Shown: positions 36,434 to 45,778, numbered from the stretch's first letter. The stretch is DNA of 64,000 nt from Actinomycetota bacterium (GCA_013178005.1 JABLXL010000006.1:24455-88454), one strand, 5' to 3'. A program made the numbers and translations. The notes: a model not told the origin generated them from the sequence alone.

Positions 36434-37009
36434 ATGGAACTGAGACCCGATCAATTCAAGCTCATGCTGCCCCTGCCGGTTACGGTGATAACCACCGTGG
36501 ACGGCCATGGGGTGGCGAACGCGGCGCCCTATGGTTGCGTCATGCCCATCCTGAGACCCCTTGACCTGGTGGCCATCGCCTCCGCCCTCCCGCGCCACAC
36601 CCTTCACAACATCAGGGAAACGGGGGAGTTCGTGATCAACGTCATCGGGGCGCCGTCCTTCGAGAAGGCCATGCTCACCGCGAGGAACTATCCCCCGGAA
36701 GTGGATGAGCTGCAAGAGGTAGGCCTGGAGACCTCGCCATCCAGGACCGTCGCGCCCCCCAGGATCAATGACGCCCTGGGTTGGATAGAGGCGACCCTCG
36801 ATCGAGAGGTCACGGGGAAGAACTACAGCCTGGTGATCGGGAAGGTGCTGTGCGCGGAGATCAACGACCGCTTCTGCAGCGACGGCCGCCTGGCCGAGCC
36901 CCCCGCCCTGATGCTGAGCCCCTACTACCATCTTCTGGGAGGGCGCATCGGCGATGTGCGCGAGACCATGAAGCTCTTCCTGGGCGACCAGCCGCCGCAA
37001 GGCGAATGA
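36434..37009 (+). CDS. Flavin reductase-like, FMN-binding split-barrel protein
   Basis: 191 aa. MLPLPVTVITTVDGHGVANAAPYG and the HTLHNIRETGEFVIN segment are typical of the flavin reductase/FMN split-barrel family, which reduces flavin or uses FMN for electron transfer. GGAGG at 36420-36424 fits ATG 36434 with nine bases between; the site lies inside the end of trmO. It closes the transport cluster and could supply electrons to reduce a metal or corrinoid cargo (inference). Confidence 0.82.
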   Translation: MELRPDQFKLMLPLPVTVITTVDGHGVANAAPYGCVMPILRPLDLVAIASALPRHTLHNIRETGEFVINVIGAPSFEKAMLTARNYPPEVDELQEVGLETSPSRTVAPPRINDALGWIEATLDREVTGKNYSLVIGKVLCAEINDRFCSDGRLAEPPALMLSPYYHLLGGRIGDVRETMKLFLGDQPPQGE

Positions 37010-37088
37010 CCTGAGCGGCGCAGTGAAAGGGGAGAGAGGCGCATCCGGTGCGCTGGTAATGCCACGGGAAGTGGAGGCCGTTTACGGA

Positions 37089-39494
37089 TCAAAGATCGGA
37101 TTTCGTTATGCGGATGCCGCGGGAGAGCTCGTCGGCCGCGTATTTACGAATCTCCTTCCCGTTGATCACCAGGCCGAGGGGCCGGTCGTTCTCCAGTTTG
37201 AACCTGAGCAGCGCGTCGCGCGGCGAGGGGAGCAGGTCAGCGACCTCCAGCCTCATCCCGTCATCGTCCAGCTTGAATTCCCGCACCGCGAAACCGTCGA
37301 TGCCGAAGGCGTGCCTGGCGGGTATGTCCACGTATATATCGCCATGGGCCGGGAGGATGCGGGCCGCCGCGTAAAGGGATGAACCCGCGCCCCAGTCCAG
37401 CATGAGGTAACCGGGGGTGGGGACATCGTAGCCGAAGTGGGCGTAGTTCTCCTCGATGGCGCCCCGCACCGAGGGGCGCAAGGGCACATACGGCTCTTTC
37501 CCGAGATACATGGTGGTGAAGCACGCGCGCAGGGCGGCGACCCCGCGCTCGAAGAGCTCGCGCTCGCCCGTGGCGTGGTAATAGTCGACGAGCAAGGGGG
37601 CGACGAGTCCCTGGCGCGCGTCGTTCCATTCCGCGTCGGTGTTCTGTGAGGCGAAGCCGCCGAAGGCATCTATGGAAAGAAAAGGCGGGCTCCATACCTG
37701 GTGGTAGGCGAGGAGGCGGTCGAGTGCCTTCCTTCCTGCCTCAAGGTAGCAGTCCTCGCCGCAGGCACGGTAAAGGTGCAGCAGGGCCGCCGCGGTCCAG
37801 TACATGCACATGGTGTTCTCGGGTCGGCAGCCGCTGCGCGGATCCACCCACCCCACCGGCTTGGGCGAACACGAGAAGAAGGCCTCGTAATCGTACCACG
37901 TGTTGGAGTCCACCACCTCGCGGATGAGGAAATCGCCGCCGTCCCGCGCGCTCGCCAGGCATTCCTCGTCCCCGGTGAGCGAGGCCAGCAGGGAGAGGAA
38001 CATCACCGCCGGCGCCGATTCCGCGCTCTCCGCGAGGCAGGGATCGATGACCGGCCCGCCTCGCCTGTAGGCGACCCAGGCGGGGAAGGCTCCGCTGGGG
38101 CGCTGGAGCGAGATCACGGCTCGCGCCTGCGCGCGGCAGGCCTCCAGGGCTTCTGAACCTTCCTCGGACATATCCTCGTTTGTCGTGCCGCCCTCGAGGT
38201 CGCGCAGCCATTCCAGGAGGTGAAAACCGGTGGTGCAGCTGTCCGCGAGGTGGTAGCGGTCGAACACGGTGAAGCCGCGCGTCCCCTCGCGCCAGACCAG
38301 CTGGTCCCCCACCAGGTAAAGGACGGCGGGGAAGAGGCCGTGCAGGCGGGGCGAGGCAAGCGCGAGATCGCGCACCAACGCTGCCCGTCGCGCCAGCTCA
38401 TCGTCCCCGCGCTCCCGCGCCAGCCAGGCCGCTCCGTACGCCGAACGCAGGTTGCAGAACCAGCCCTGGAACTCGATCGCCGAGGGGGAGGCGCCCGGGT
38501 TTGACCCCAGGGTCTTGCGCAAGAGGCGGTAAAGGAGGGGGCGGTTGGTGACATGCGCCGCCCCGAAGCGCAGTATCCAGGCGTAAAGGCCGGGCAGGCG
38601 GATGAAGGCTGTGTTGGTGAGCCTGTCCTTCCTCAAGGGCGGGTGCTTGGAGTTCATGTTGTAGGCGTAACCGCCCCCACACCTCCTTCCGCCCACTTCC
38701 ATCTCCACCCAGTTCTCCTCGTTATGGAAAGCCCATGTTCCCGCGAGATCGGTCAGCTCCGCCAGGGGAAGCGTCTGGGGACCGGGCTCCTGGGAGCGGG
38801 GCCTTCCGAAGCGATCCCAGAGGAAGGAGTTGACGCGGCGGTGCAGGGCGGCGCCGCCTCCCGTGGAGGCGAAAAGGTAATAGGCGAACACGATCTCCCG
38901 TCCCCTCTCCAGGGCGAAGCCCGGCAAAGAGCGGGTGTTGAAGTACACATGCCCCTTCACCCGGTGGCCCATTATGCCGTAGGAAAAGGTTTCCCCTTCC
39001 AGAGCCATCGCGGTTCGCAAGCCGGCCTTGTTCAAGGCGGCCAGGGACTCCAGGTCTGGAACCAGAGCCAGCGTCGCCGCCTCTCCCTCCAGGATGATGC
39101 AGGGGGAGCGGAAGACCTGGTCGGGCGCCACCATTCCCGGCTTGGGGTGGAGGTGGGGGACGAAACGGAAGCGACCCTCCTCCGCGCCGCCCGCCACATG
39201 GAAGGAAACGGCGTAACGGGAAAGCCTGAGACCGCGCTTGGCGCGCAAGGTGTGCTGGATCCTAAAGCACCCCCCGCCAAGATCCTCTGTGGTGGTTTCG
39301 CAATCAATGAGCGCCTGCGCGGAAACGCCCTTCATGTAAGAGGTCAAACTCCATGCCTCGACGGTCGCGGCGGGAGCCTCGGCCACCTTTATCTCACCGT
39401 CCCAGTCCTCGAGGTAAAGGGCCATGGAGGTTTCGTGCCCCTCGCCATGGCGGGCCAGGCGGAACATACCGTAATCTTCCAGGCTGTTTTTCAT
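37089..39494 (-). CDS. Large glycosidase-like alpha/alpha-toroid protein, function unknown
   Basis: 801 aa, no signal peptide. ATG 39494 has AAGGGGG nine bases upstream; the earlier ATG 39503 directly abuts it. The N-terminal 250 residues look beta-rich. From about 300 on, helical repeats with conserved aromatic and acidic residues (GWFCNLRSAYGAAWLARERGDDELARRA, WTAAALLHLYRACGEDCYLEAGRKALDRLLAYH-type segments) resemble six-hairpin glycosidases and epimerases. DAFGGFASQNTDAEWNDARQ may be part of the active site. Substrate unknown. It is convergent with the flavin reductase gene and is the only gene in the gap before the TetR gene. Confidence 0.6.
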   Translation of the reverse strand: MKNSLEDYGMFRLARHGEGHETSMALYLEDWDGEIKVAEAPAATVEAWSLTSYMKGVSAQALIDCETTTEDLGGGCFRIQHTLRAKRGLRLSRYAVSFHVAGGAEEGRFRFVPHLHPKPGMVAPDQVFRSPCIILEGEAATLALVPDLESLAALNKAGLRTAMALEGETFSYGIMGHRVKGHVYFNTRSLPGFALERGREIVFAYYLFASTGGGAALHRRVNSFLWDRFGRPRSQEPGPQTLPLAELTDLAGTWAFHNEENWVEMEVGGRRCGGGYAYNMNSKHPPLRKDRLTNTAFIRLPGLYAWILRFGAAHVTNRPLLYRLLRKTLGSNPGASPSAIEFQGWFCNLRSAYGAAWLARERGDDELARRAALVRDLALASPRLHGLFPAVLYLVGDQLVWREGTRGFTVFDRYHLADSCTTGFHLLEWLRDLEGGTTNEDMSEEGSEALEACRAQARAVISLQRPSGAFPAWVAYRRGGPVIDPCLAESAESAPAVMFLSLLASLTGDEECLASARDGGDFLIREVVDSNTWYDYEAFFSCSPKPVGWVDPRSGCRPENTMCMYWTAAALLHLYRACGEDCYLEAGRKALDRLLAYHQVWSPPFLSIDAFGGFASQNTDAEWNDARQGLVAPLLVDYYHATGERELFERGVAALRACFTTMYLGKEPYVPLRPSVRGAIEENYAHFGYDVPTPGYLMLDWGAGSSLYAAARILPAHGDIYVDIPARHAFGIDGFAVREFKLDDDGMRLEVADLLPSPRDALLRFKLENDRPLGLVINGKEIRKYAADELSRGIRITKSDL

Positions 39495-39645
39495 GGGCCT
39501 CATCCCCCTTGCGCACTCGTTGGACAGCCGGAGTCATAGCGTATGTACCACGATCTCATTCTACAGGAAATGTGCCCGAAAACGTCATGGTTCCCTGATG
39601 GGCGCAGGCGGGGAACGGCTGTCTTGCCCGCAAGTTACGGATGGC

Positions 39646-39660
39646 TGCAATAATATTGCA
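39646..39660. promoter_or_regulatory. Perfect 15-bp palindrome upstream of the glycosidase-like gene
   Basis: TGCAATAATATTGCA is a perfect palindrome in an AT-rich patch, about 150 bases before the start of the minus-strand gene at 39494 and near the 3' end of the TetR gene. Could be an operator for that regulator. The rest of 39504-39969 holds no supported gene. Confidence 0.4.
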
Positions 39661-39969
39661 ATGCTATCGTAATTTACCCTCCTATTTGGCTGTCGCATCC
39701 CAACAATGATTATTGCGCTTATTGAACAGCGCCACGTAATTGGCGCCGTCGAATCTGGGTGGGAGCATGCGGAGAACAGGAGGATGGATTCATTGCCGAT
39801 TCGGTGGTTACCCGAGCCTGTCAGTCTCTTGTGCTCACATGCAGTGGGGAAGGGTTTGCAAGGTTCTCCGCAATGGATCCGGAAAGGAGAATATTCATCT
39901 GCTAAGAGCGCCCTATATCTCTCTGCCCCCGCGTATGCCTTCCGAGGCCAGGACCCGGAAAAAGCTTCT

Positions 39970-40563
39970 TCAGTTACGGGCGGCGAGCCCGTAGATTAAA
40001 TAATCGGCTATCGCCTCGGCCACCCGTGGCACGTCCACGTTCTTTTTATAGAGGAACAGGTGAAGCCCCAGGTGCTGGGGCGCCCCCGCCACCATGGTCG
40101 CCACTACGTCCACGTCCAGCGGCCGGAACATGCCCATCTCGATGCCGCGGTTTATAAGCATCTTCACTAGCTCGTCCACTCGCTGTTGCCATTCCAAGAT
40201 GCGGTAATCGATCTCGGGGTTCATCCCCATTACTTCCTGGATGTAAATGGCGCTGAACTCGAGGTTCTCGGCGAAGAAGTTATAGAGTTGGATAAAGGCG
40301 TTCTTGGTTTTCTCCTTGAGTTCTTCCAGGTTGTTAGGCATCTCCGCGAACTCCCTGGCCGCGATCTCGAACATGTTGTTTAGGATGGTGTCCACCAGCT
40401 CCAGGAAGAGATCCTTCTTGCTGTCGAAGTAGCTGTAGAAGGTGGCCCGGGCGACGTGGGCTTCCTGCAGGATATCCTCGACGGAGCAACGCTGGAAACC
40501 CTTGCGGGAGAAGATACGTATCCCGGCGTTTACGATATCCGCTCTCTTGTCTCGTCTGGGCAA
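39970..40563 (-). CDS. TetR/AcrR family transcriptional regulator
   Basis: 197 aa. N-terminal helix-turn-helix of the TetR type: IVNAGIRIFSRKGFQRCSVEDIL followed by VARATFYSYFDSKKDLF. The C-terminal ligand domain is helical, with an amphipathic FFAENLEFSAIYIQEVMG segment. The start is TTG 40563 with AAGGAGG eight bases upstream. A TTGACA box lies about 75 bases further up, with GAAAAT 18 bases after it, a weak promoter. Regulates presumably the adjacent glycosidase-like gene or itself; ligand unknown. Confidence 0.9.
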   Translation of the reverse strand: MPRRDKRADIVNAGIRIFSRKGFQRCSVEDILQEAHVARATFYSYFDSKKDLFLELVDTILNNMFEIAAREFAEMPNNLEELKEKTKNAFIQLYNFFAENLEFSAIYIQEVMGMNPEIDYRILEWQQRVDELVKMLINRGIEMGMFRPLDVDVVATMVAGAPQHLGLHLFLYKKNVDVPRVAEAIADYLIYGLAARN

Positions 40564-40842
40564 TTTGCGTCCTCCTTATTCGTATCCAACTGAACGAGTA
40601 TATACGTTTTATACATTTTCGCCGCTCGGTATGGGTTTTGTCAATTCGTGTGTTTAACCCTAAATTCGCTTTATGCTGGGTAAAGACTAAGCGGAGTCCG
40701 TTCACCTGCGTTAAAACTGTCAGGATGGCCGCAGAAGGGCGCGAAGGCGCGCAGGAAGGAAGAAGGCGAGCGGGCGTGTTAAGCTCATAGCGTCGATGGT
40801 CAATGGTTAGGCGAACGGGAGGTTCTTCGGGAGAGACGACGG

Positions 40843-41544
40843 ATGAAGGGCTCGGAACAAGGCGAAAAGCGTGGTGGCGAGGAGAAGGTTCGCGCGATTG
40901 ACAGCCGGCTGCTCAAATGTTACGGCGACCGCCCATGGAGCCCGCGGTTTCCGTCGCTCCTCGACGGCCTGGTGCACACCATCCTTTCCCAGAACACCAG
41001 CGACGTAAACTCCCACCGCGCCTTCGACGAGCTCAAGAAACGTTTTCCCGAATGGGAGGAAGCGGCGAGCTCACCCGTCGACGGCGTTGAGGCGGCGATC
41101 AGGAGCGGGGGAATATCTCGCGTGAAGGCGGAGCGCATCAAGGCCATATTGGGGATGTTGCGCGCGCGCTCGGGGTCCTTTTCCCTGGAGTTCCTCGGGG
41201 ACATGGAGGCGAGCGAGGCCCTTGCTTACCTCCTCGACTTACCGGGGGTGGGGAGGAAGACCGCGGCGGTGCTGCTCCTCTTCCAGCTAGGGTACCCGTT
41301 TTTTCCCGTGGACACCCATATCCTTCGGGTCGGAAAGCGGCTCGGTTTGATGCCGGCAAAGGCTACGCCGGAGAGGGCGCATGATATCATGGACGAGGCG
41401 GTGCCAGACGATATAAAGTTCAGGCTGCATATCAACCTGATCGAACACGGAAGGCGGGTTTGCAAGGCGAGGAAACCGCTTTGCTCCAAATGTTGTCTAA
41501 AGGAGATATGCCCGCGGATCGGCATCGAGCCGGTTGAGGCTTGA
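40843..41544 (+). CDS. nth: Endonuclease III-like DNA glycosylase
   Basis: 233-aa HhH-GPD protein of base excision repair. HhH motif LLDLPGVGRKTAAVLLL carries the catalytic Lys, and FPVDTHILRVGKRLG the catalytic Asp. The C-terminal 4Fe-4S cluster motif is C-x6-C-x2-C-x5-C (VCKARKPLCSKCCLKEIC). All residues are present. It removes oxidised pyrimidines (family knowledge). The N-terminal 10-15 residues are charged and poorly conserved, so a slightly later start is possible. Confidence 0.92.
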   Translation: MKGSEQGEKRGGEEKVRAIDSRLLKCYGDRPWSPRFPSLLDGLVHTILSQNTSDVNSHRAFDELKKRFPEWEEAASSPVDGVEAAIRSGGISRVKAERIKAILGMLRARSGSFSLEFLGDMEASEALAYLLDLPGVGRKTAAVLLLFQLGYPFFPVDTHILRVGKRLGLMPAKATPERAHDIMDEAVPDDIKFRLHINLIEHGRRVCKARKPLCSKCCLKEICPRIGIEPVEA

Positions 41545-41644
41545 GCGGCTGCTCGTGGCGGCTCGCGCGCAAGGGTCGATCGGCGGGAAGGATTGCAAGC
41601 GGCTAACGGCTGAGGGGGTCTCCTCGGAAAGGGAACGTGAGAAT

Positions 41645-43180
41645 ATGCGCAGGGTAATTCCCATATTTGCGGCCTCGGTAGCGGCGCTCCTGGTCTTCGT
41701 GCCCTTCGCCCTCGCCCAGGGCACGAGCGCCCAGATCGAAGAGGTCTTCGCCCAGACGGAGGCAATAAGGAGGCTGCAGGCGAGTCCCGACATAAAAGTG
41801 AATTTCCTTTCCAGGGAGCAACTCGAGGAACGCATGATCGAGGATTTCGAGAAGGACAACCCCGAGGAGGAGATGAAGGACGCCGAGGAGATCATGGAGT
41901 TGCTGGGGTTCATCGACCCGGATCTCGACCTGAAGGACTTCTACATCGACCTCCTCACCGAACAGGTGGCGGGCTTCTACGACCCCGAGGACGACGGCCT
42001 GTACCTCATCTCCGAGGAACGTGAGTCCATGAGCGTTATGGACCGCTACACCCTGGCGCACGAGTTCGTCCACTACCTGCAGGACGCCAACTTCGACCTC
42101 ATGCGGCCACCCTTTCACGACCCGGAGGGCGCCGAAGCGGAAACCGACGACGACGCCTCCTTCGCCGCCACCTGCCTGGTGGAGGGAGACGCCATGATCG
42201 CCTCGGAGTTTTGGCTCACGGAATACGTGGATGTGTCCGAGATGCTGGAGATGCAGCTGGAAAGCGGTGATTACTCCAGCGAGGTGCTGGACAGCGCCCC
42301 CGATTACATCCGTGACGGCCTGCTATTCCCATACACGGAGGGCGCGGAGTTCGTGAGGTACATACACAAGAGGGGAGGGTTCGCGGCCGTTGACGCCGCC
42401 TTCTCCGACCCGCCCACCACCACGGAGCAGATCTACCACCCCGAGAAATACGTCGAGGGCGAGGGGGCTGTAGCGGTGGACCTCGAGGACCTTTCCGATA
42501 CCCTGGGGGAGGGCTTCGAGCTGGATTACGAAAACGTGCTGGGCGAGTTCGACGTCTACGAGCTTTTCAAGCCCTACATGCGCGAGAAGGCGGCTACCCG
42601 CGCCGCGGAGGGGTGGGGAGGAAACAATTACCATTACTACAGCAACGGGGGCGGGGGCAAGCTGCTGGTACAGGAATACGCCTGGGACAGCGAAAAGGAC
42701 GCGCAGGAATTCGCCTCGGCTTATCTCGTTTACGTGGAGGGGCTTTTCGGGGATGAAGCCAGGAAAGGCGATTCCACAGGAGCCTGGACTACCTGGAGGA
42801 CCAGGGACTATTTCATCGGCATGAAGCTCGATGGCGACAGGACCTGGCTGGTGCAATCCACGGAGGATATGCCTTTCCAAAAGACCATCGCCTTCCTGGG
42901 CGGGGAAGGGGACGCCATCGAGGGAGGAGCGCTTGAAGATGAGGGGAGCGGTTCGGGCGCGGAAACCGACCTCACCTGGCTTGTGGTTGCCCTGGTGGTG
43001 GGCCTGTTGGTGTTGGGCCTCGCCCTGGTGGTTACCATGCTGGTGATGTACCGCAAGCCGCCCAGGCCGCCCGCTCCGCCCTCCGGGATTTCGCGCGGGC
43101 CATACTATTATCCCCCGCCTCCTCCCCCTCCCTCGAACGTCCCGCCTCCCCCGGGAATGCCCCCTACGCCCCCTACCTAG
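41645..43180 (+). CDS. Secreted membrane-anchored zinc metallopeptidase-like protein
   Basis: 511 aa from ATG 41645. Signal peptide MRRVIPIFAASVAALLVF; zincin motif HEFVH at residues 139-143 in the phrase YTLAHEFVHYLQD, with CLVEGDAMIASEFW downstream supplying a likely third zinc ligand. A C-terminal helix (LVVALVVGLLVLGLALVV) precedes a short proline-rich cytoplasmic tail. So the peptidase domain should face outside. The substrate is unknown. The ORF-track start is 37 codons upstream within the end of nth and lacks a signal peptide. The tail appears to have been cut by an amber stop. Confidence 0.8.
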   Translation: MRRVIPIFAASVAALLVFVPFALAQGTSAQIEEVFAQTEAIRRLQASPDIKVNFLSREQLEERMIEDFEKDNPEEEMKDAEEIMELLGFIDPDLDLKDFYIDLLTEQVAGFYDPEDDGLYLISEERESMSVMDRYTLAHEFVHYLQDANFDLMRPPFHDPEGAEAETDDDASFAATCLVEGDAMIASEFWLTEYVDVSEMLEMQLESGDYSSEVLDSAPDYIRDGLLFPYTEGAEFVRYIHKRGGFAAVDAAFSDPPTTTEQIYHPEKYVEGEGAVAVDLEDLSDTLGEGFELDYENVLGEFDVYELFKPYMREKAATRAAEGWGGNNYHYYSNGGGGKLLVQEYAWDSEKDAQEFASAYLVYVEGLFGDEARKGDSTGAWTTWRTRDYFIGMKLDGDRTWLVQSTEDMPFQKTIAFLGGEGDAIEGGALEDEGSGSGAETDLTWLVVALVVGLLVLGLALVVTMLVMYRKPPRPPAPPSGISRGPYYYPPPPPPPSNVPPPPGMPPTPPT

Positions 43181-43293
43181 GTCGCCGCCCCGGGTGATTC
43201 GACCATGCCGCCATACCAGGATCCCGCGCCTGGAATACCTCCCGCACCGCCGACCCAAATCGTTCCTCCCGGTGGCCAGGCCGCTCCGACCTA
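43181..43293 (+). pseudogene. In-frame proline-rich extension beyond the TAG of the metallopeptidase
   Basis: Reading on in frame past TAG (43178-43180) gives about 37 more codons with the same composition (MPPYQDPAPGIPPAPP, QIVPPGGQ) and then TAA at 43291-43293. This suggests a point mutation has shortened the tail, or that the amber codon is read through. Coding capacity is visible; expression is unknown. Confidence 0.55.
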
Positions 43294-43378
43294 ATGGAAG
43301 ACCACCCTGTTATCATGACTGCTTTCCCTTCTTGTCCGCCACGTCCCATGGGTTATAATATTCTCCTGGAATGGACGA

Positions 43379-43454
43379 GGGCCCATAGCTCAGTCGGCAG
43401 AGCAGCGGACTCATAATCCGCGTGTCGTAGGTTCGAGTCCTACTGGGCCCACCA
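43379..43454 (+). tRNA. tRNA with CAU anticodon (Met, or Ile2 with lysidine)
   Basis: GGGCCCA at 43379-43385 pairs with TGGGCCC at 43444-43450, followed by A and an encoded CCA. The D arm (GCTCAGTCGGCAGAGC), the anticodon loop ACTCATAATC and the T loop GGTTCGAGTCC are all standard, 76 nt in total. CAU serves elongator Met or, when modified by TilS, Ile; the sequence alone does not settle which. A tyrosine integrase gene starts pointing towards it 123 bases away, so its 3' end is probably the attachment site. Confidence 0.93.
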
Positions 43455-43576
43455 GTAAAAGGCCAGGTCAGAGGTATAATACCGAAGACCTGGTTTGTAT
43501 ATTAATGGTAAAATAATGGGATAATGTGGTAAATGCCCCACCTATGCCCTGTCCCTCATAATACAATCATCATTAC

Positions 43577-44803
43577 TCAAGGGGTCTTCTTGTATACTTG
43601 CGTCGATGAGATTAGTGCCTCTAGCCCAAAAATATGACGCTCAACAGCTGATTGAAAGAGGTGCCCATAAGTATCGAAAGTAACATTAATGCTGCAATGC
43701 CCCATTAATGATTGAAGCGTCTTCGGGTCGGTTCCCGCTTCGATAGACAGGCTGGCAAATGTGTGGCGAAGGGACTGAAAATCGACCTTTCTAATCCCTG
43801 CCCTTTGGAGTGCATTAGCTAGAGTGCGCTGGGTTAGATTATTGGAGTTCAAATGTTTCCCATTCTTGCTAGTGAACACAAGGTCGTCAGGCTTAGTTTC
43901 CTTTGACTTAGCTTTATGCTCTTTTAACAGCTCAACTAGAACAGGCGGAATAGGCACTATCCTTTTACCCTTTTCTGTCTTTGGGGTGCCCTCACGATGT
44001 TTTGGGTCGTATGTCTTCCTTACATAAATTGTGCCGCTAACGATGTCTATATCCCCCCACGTCAGCGCTATTATTTCCCCTTGCCGTAGACCTGCGAAAC
44101 AAGCTGTACCGAAGAGTGCTTTCTCGCTTGGGCTTGAACACGCCTCCAATAAACGATTTACTTCAGAAATGTTCAAGTAATCATGCTCGCGCCTCTCTTG
44201 CCTGGGGGCCCTTACGCCTAAGGTTGGGTCCATGTGAATGAACTGTCTTATGCTGGGATGACGTAATATTGCCCGTAAAACCCTAATAATCTTTGCCCGC
44301 GTCGAGGCGCTTAGGAAATGCTTCTCCCCCGGCTTTGAAGCTTTAAGAGACTCCCGCTCCGAAAGATATATTTTGAACTCCTCTACATCTTGAGGTGTGA
44401 TATAGCTAATTCGAATCTTACCAAAATAAGGTATTAAATAATTCTCGATTATCTGCGCGTAATCATCGTAGGTATTAGGTTTTATTTCTTCACGTTTGTA
44501 TATGAGAAAATCGTGGCAGACTTTGTCAAAAGGAGGTGCTTCCCAAGGGAGAGAACGCCCCATAGTGAGCGCTTCCTTAATCTCATCCCTTAAAGCCTCT
44601 GCATCCTTTATCAATTTACCGGCAGAACGTTCATGCCATTTACCATTGCGGTCCTTCCAGCGTACGACGAAACGGTCGGCAGGGATATGAGTATCGCCGC
44701 GCTCTTTAGCTCTCTCTTTCTTGGGTTTATTTCTGTTGTAAATCCTCACGTGTGGTCGCACAGCCTCAATCCTTTTTCTCCCGTTTGAGCTTCTCGTAAT
44801 CAT
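43577..44803 (-). CDS. int: Tyrosine-type site-specific integrase
   Basis: 408 aa. An N-terminal arm-binding region and a core-binding domain precede the catalytic domain with the full set: Arg in CFAGLRQGEIIALTW, Lys region KTEKGKRIVPIP, HxxR in LRHTFASLS, His in MGHCSINVT and the nucleophile Tyr in FDTYGHL. The C-terminus points at the tRNA, the usual arrangement for an element integrated into a tRNA 3' end. It overlaps the zinc-finger gene upstream by 38 bases. Its A/T-richer codons differ from the chromosome to the left, marking the element boundary. Confidence 0.95.
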   Translation of the reverse strand: MITRSSNGRKRIEAVRPHVRIYNRNKPKKERAKERGDTHIPADRFVVRWKDRNGKWHERSAGKLIKDAEALRDEIKEALTMGRSLPWEAPPFDKVCHDFLIYKREEIKPNTYDDYAQIIENYLIPYFGKIRISYITPQDVEEFKIYLSERESLKASKPGEKHFLSASTRAKIIRVLRAILRHPSIRQFIHMDPTLGVRAPRQERREHDYLNISEVNRLLEACSSPSEKALFGTACFAGLRQGEIIALTWGDIDIVSGTIYVRKTYDPKHREGTPKTEKGKRIVPIPPVLVELLKEHKAKSKETKPDDLVFTSKNGKHLNSNNLTQRTLANALQRAGIRKVDFQSLRHTFASLSIEAGTDPKTLQSLMGHCSINVTFDTYGHLFQSAVERHIFGLEALISSTQVYKKTP

Positions 44804-45725
44804 TTATCAAGCCTGATTCATCCTCATAAGCAGCGTCAGGGAAATCGCGGTTCCATTCCTCGAGCTTCTGCTTCCACGAGCCGGCAGAGCTTTTCACAAA
44901 AGGAACGAGGTGTCTCCTTCTTACATAGGCTGCCCTGGCCCTGGCGCGCCCTCCGCATAAGTAGTCACAATACTTCTGTTTTCCCGCAGGGGCGTAGAAC
45001 TTCTTGCAGTAATAATTTGCACAACGCCTTAATTCCCGTGTGCCCACAATTACCTCGAGGCATTGCAGTAGGAGAACTTCTAGCAGACTATGGGCGGGGA
45101 ACACCACTTCAGGCACGTTTTCATCATAGGTAACCTGTGGGTGGAGGACGCTCAGGCGGGCGTTGACCTCTCCTAACATGTAGTCGAGCAGGGATGTGCT
45201 CGGGGAACCGAGCAGGGAATGAACATATTCACGAGAGGAACGGTGCTGCTCTTGCGCATCGAAGTGAAGGTCAAGAATATTTAGCACAAAGGCGTGGTGC
45301 GATTGCATATCCTCCAGCGCCTCGAAAGCGTATGCGTAATCACTGTAGAGGGGGCGTATTAGAACGTCTCCGTCATCGGCTGCATAGGCCCCCCTAACTT
45401 GTCCAAAAGGAGCGGTGAGGCCATACTTATTGCAAAACGCGACAAACTCATCATCGCTTTTAAGGTTTGCAAATGTGGGCAATACCTCCGGCACCTCATA
45501 GGGCTTATAGGTTTCTCTTACCTTTGCGTCCTTCAGATGGAGCGCGGCTGACTTCGGAGCGATAATTGGGAAGCTTACATCCCAACCGAAGGGCCTGTTC
45601 TTCTCGGGTGTTATGGCACAGAACTCCCTGAACTCCTCTCCGATAAGCTTGCGGAGCGATGGTGTGGGTTCATGTTGTAGCTCGACGTCGATGACAGGCC
45701 ATTCCAGAACGCTCTTATAACTCAT
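44766..45725 (-). CDS. Unknown protein with C-terminal CGNR-like zinc finger
   Basis: 319 aa from ATG 45725 (GGAGGG three bases upstream). Not recognised as a named family. The C-terminal 90 residues have a zinc-finger-like cluster C-x4-C, then C-x3-C (RRCANYYCKKF and QKYCDYLCGGR) followed by a basic stretch, as in CGNR/DUF6076-type proteins that bind nucleic acid. The N-terminal 200 residues lack obvious motifs. It is cotranscribed with the integrase and could be a regulator or recombination accessory factor of the element. Confidence 0.7.
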   Translation of the reverse strand: MSYKSVLEWPVIDVELQHEPTPSLRKLIGEEFREFCAITPEKNRPFGWDVSFPIIAPKSAALHLKDAKVRETYKPYEVPEVLPTFANLKSDDEFVAFCNKYGLTAPFGQVRGAYAADDGDVLIRPLYSDYAYAFEALEDMQSHHAFVLNILDLHFDAQEQHRSSREYVHSLLGSPSTSLLDYMLGEVNARLSVLHPQVTYDENVPEVVFPAHSLLEVLLLQCLEVIVGTRELRRCANYYCKKFYAPAGKQKYCDYLCGGRARARAAYVRRRHLVPFVKSSAGSWKQKLEEWNRDFPDAAYEDESGLINDYEKLKREKKD

Positions 45726-45749
45726 GTTCCCTCCACTCAAATCAAACCC

Positions 45750-45778
45750 GTAAACTCTAACAGTTGGTTAGAGTTTAC
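45750..45778. promoter_or_regulatory. Perfect 12-bp inverted repeat, operator of the divergent switch region
   Basis: GTAAACTCTAAC (45750-45761) and GTTAGAGTTTAC (45767-45778) with five bases between. It lies between the leftward int operon and the rightward XRE gene, just upstream of the leftward start. Likely binding site for the XRE repressor. Confidence 0.7.

Noticed and set aside
37101-39539. Long plus-strand ORFs across the glycosidase-like gene (e.g. 38553-39539)
   Set aside because: They are antisense shadows of a G/C-rich coding frame, with no ribosome site or protein character.
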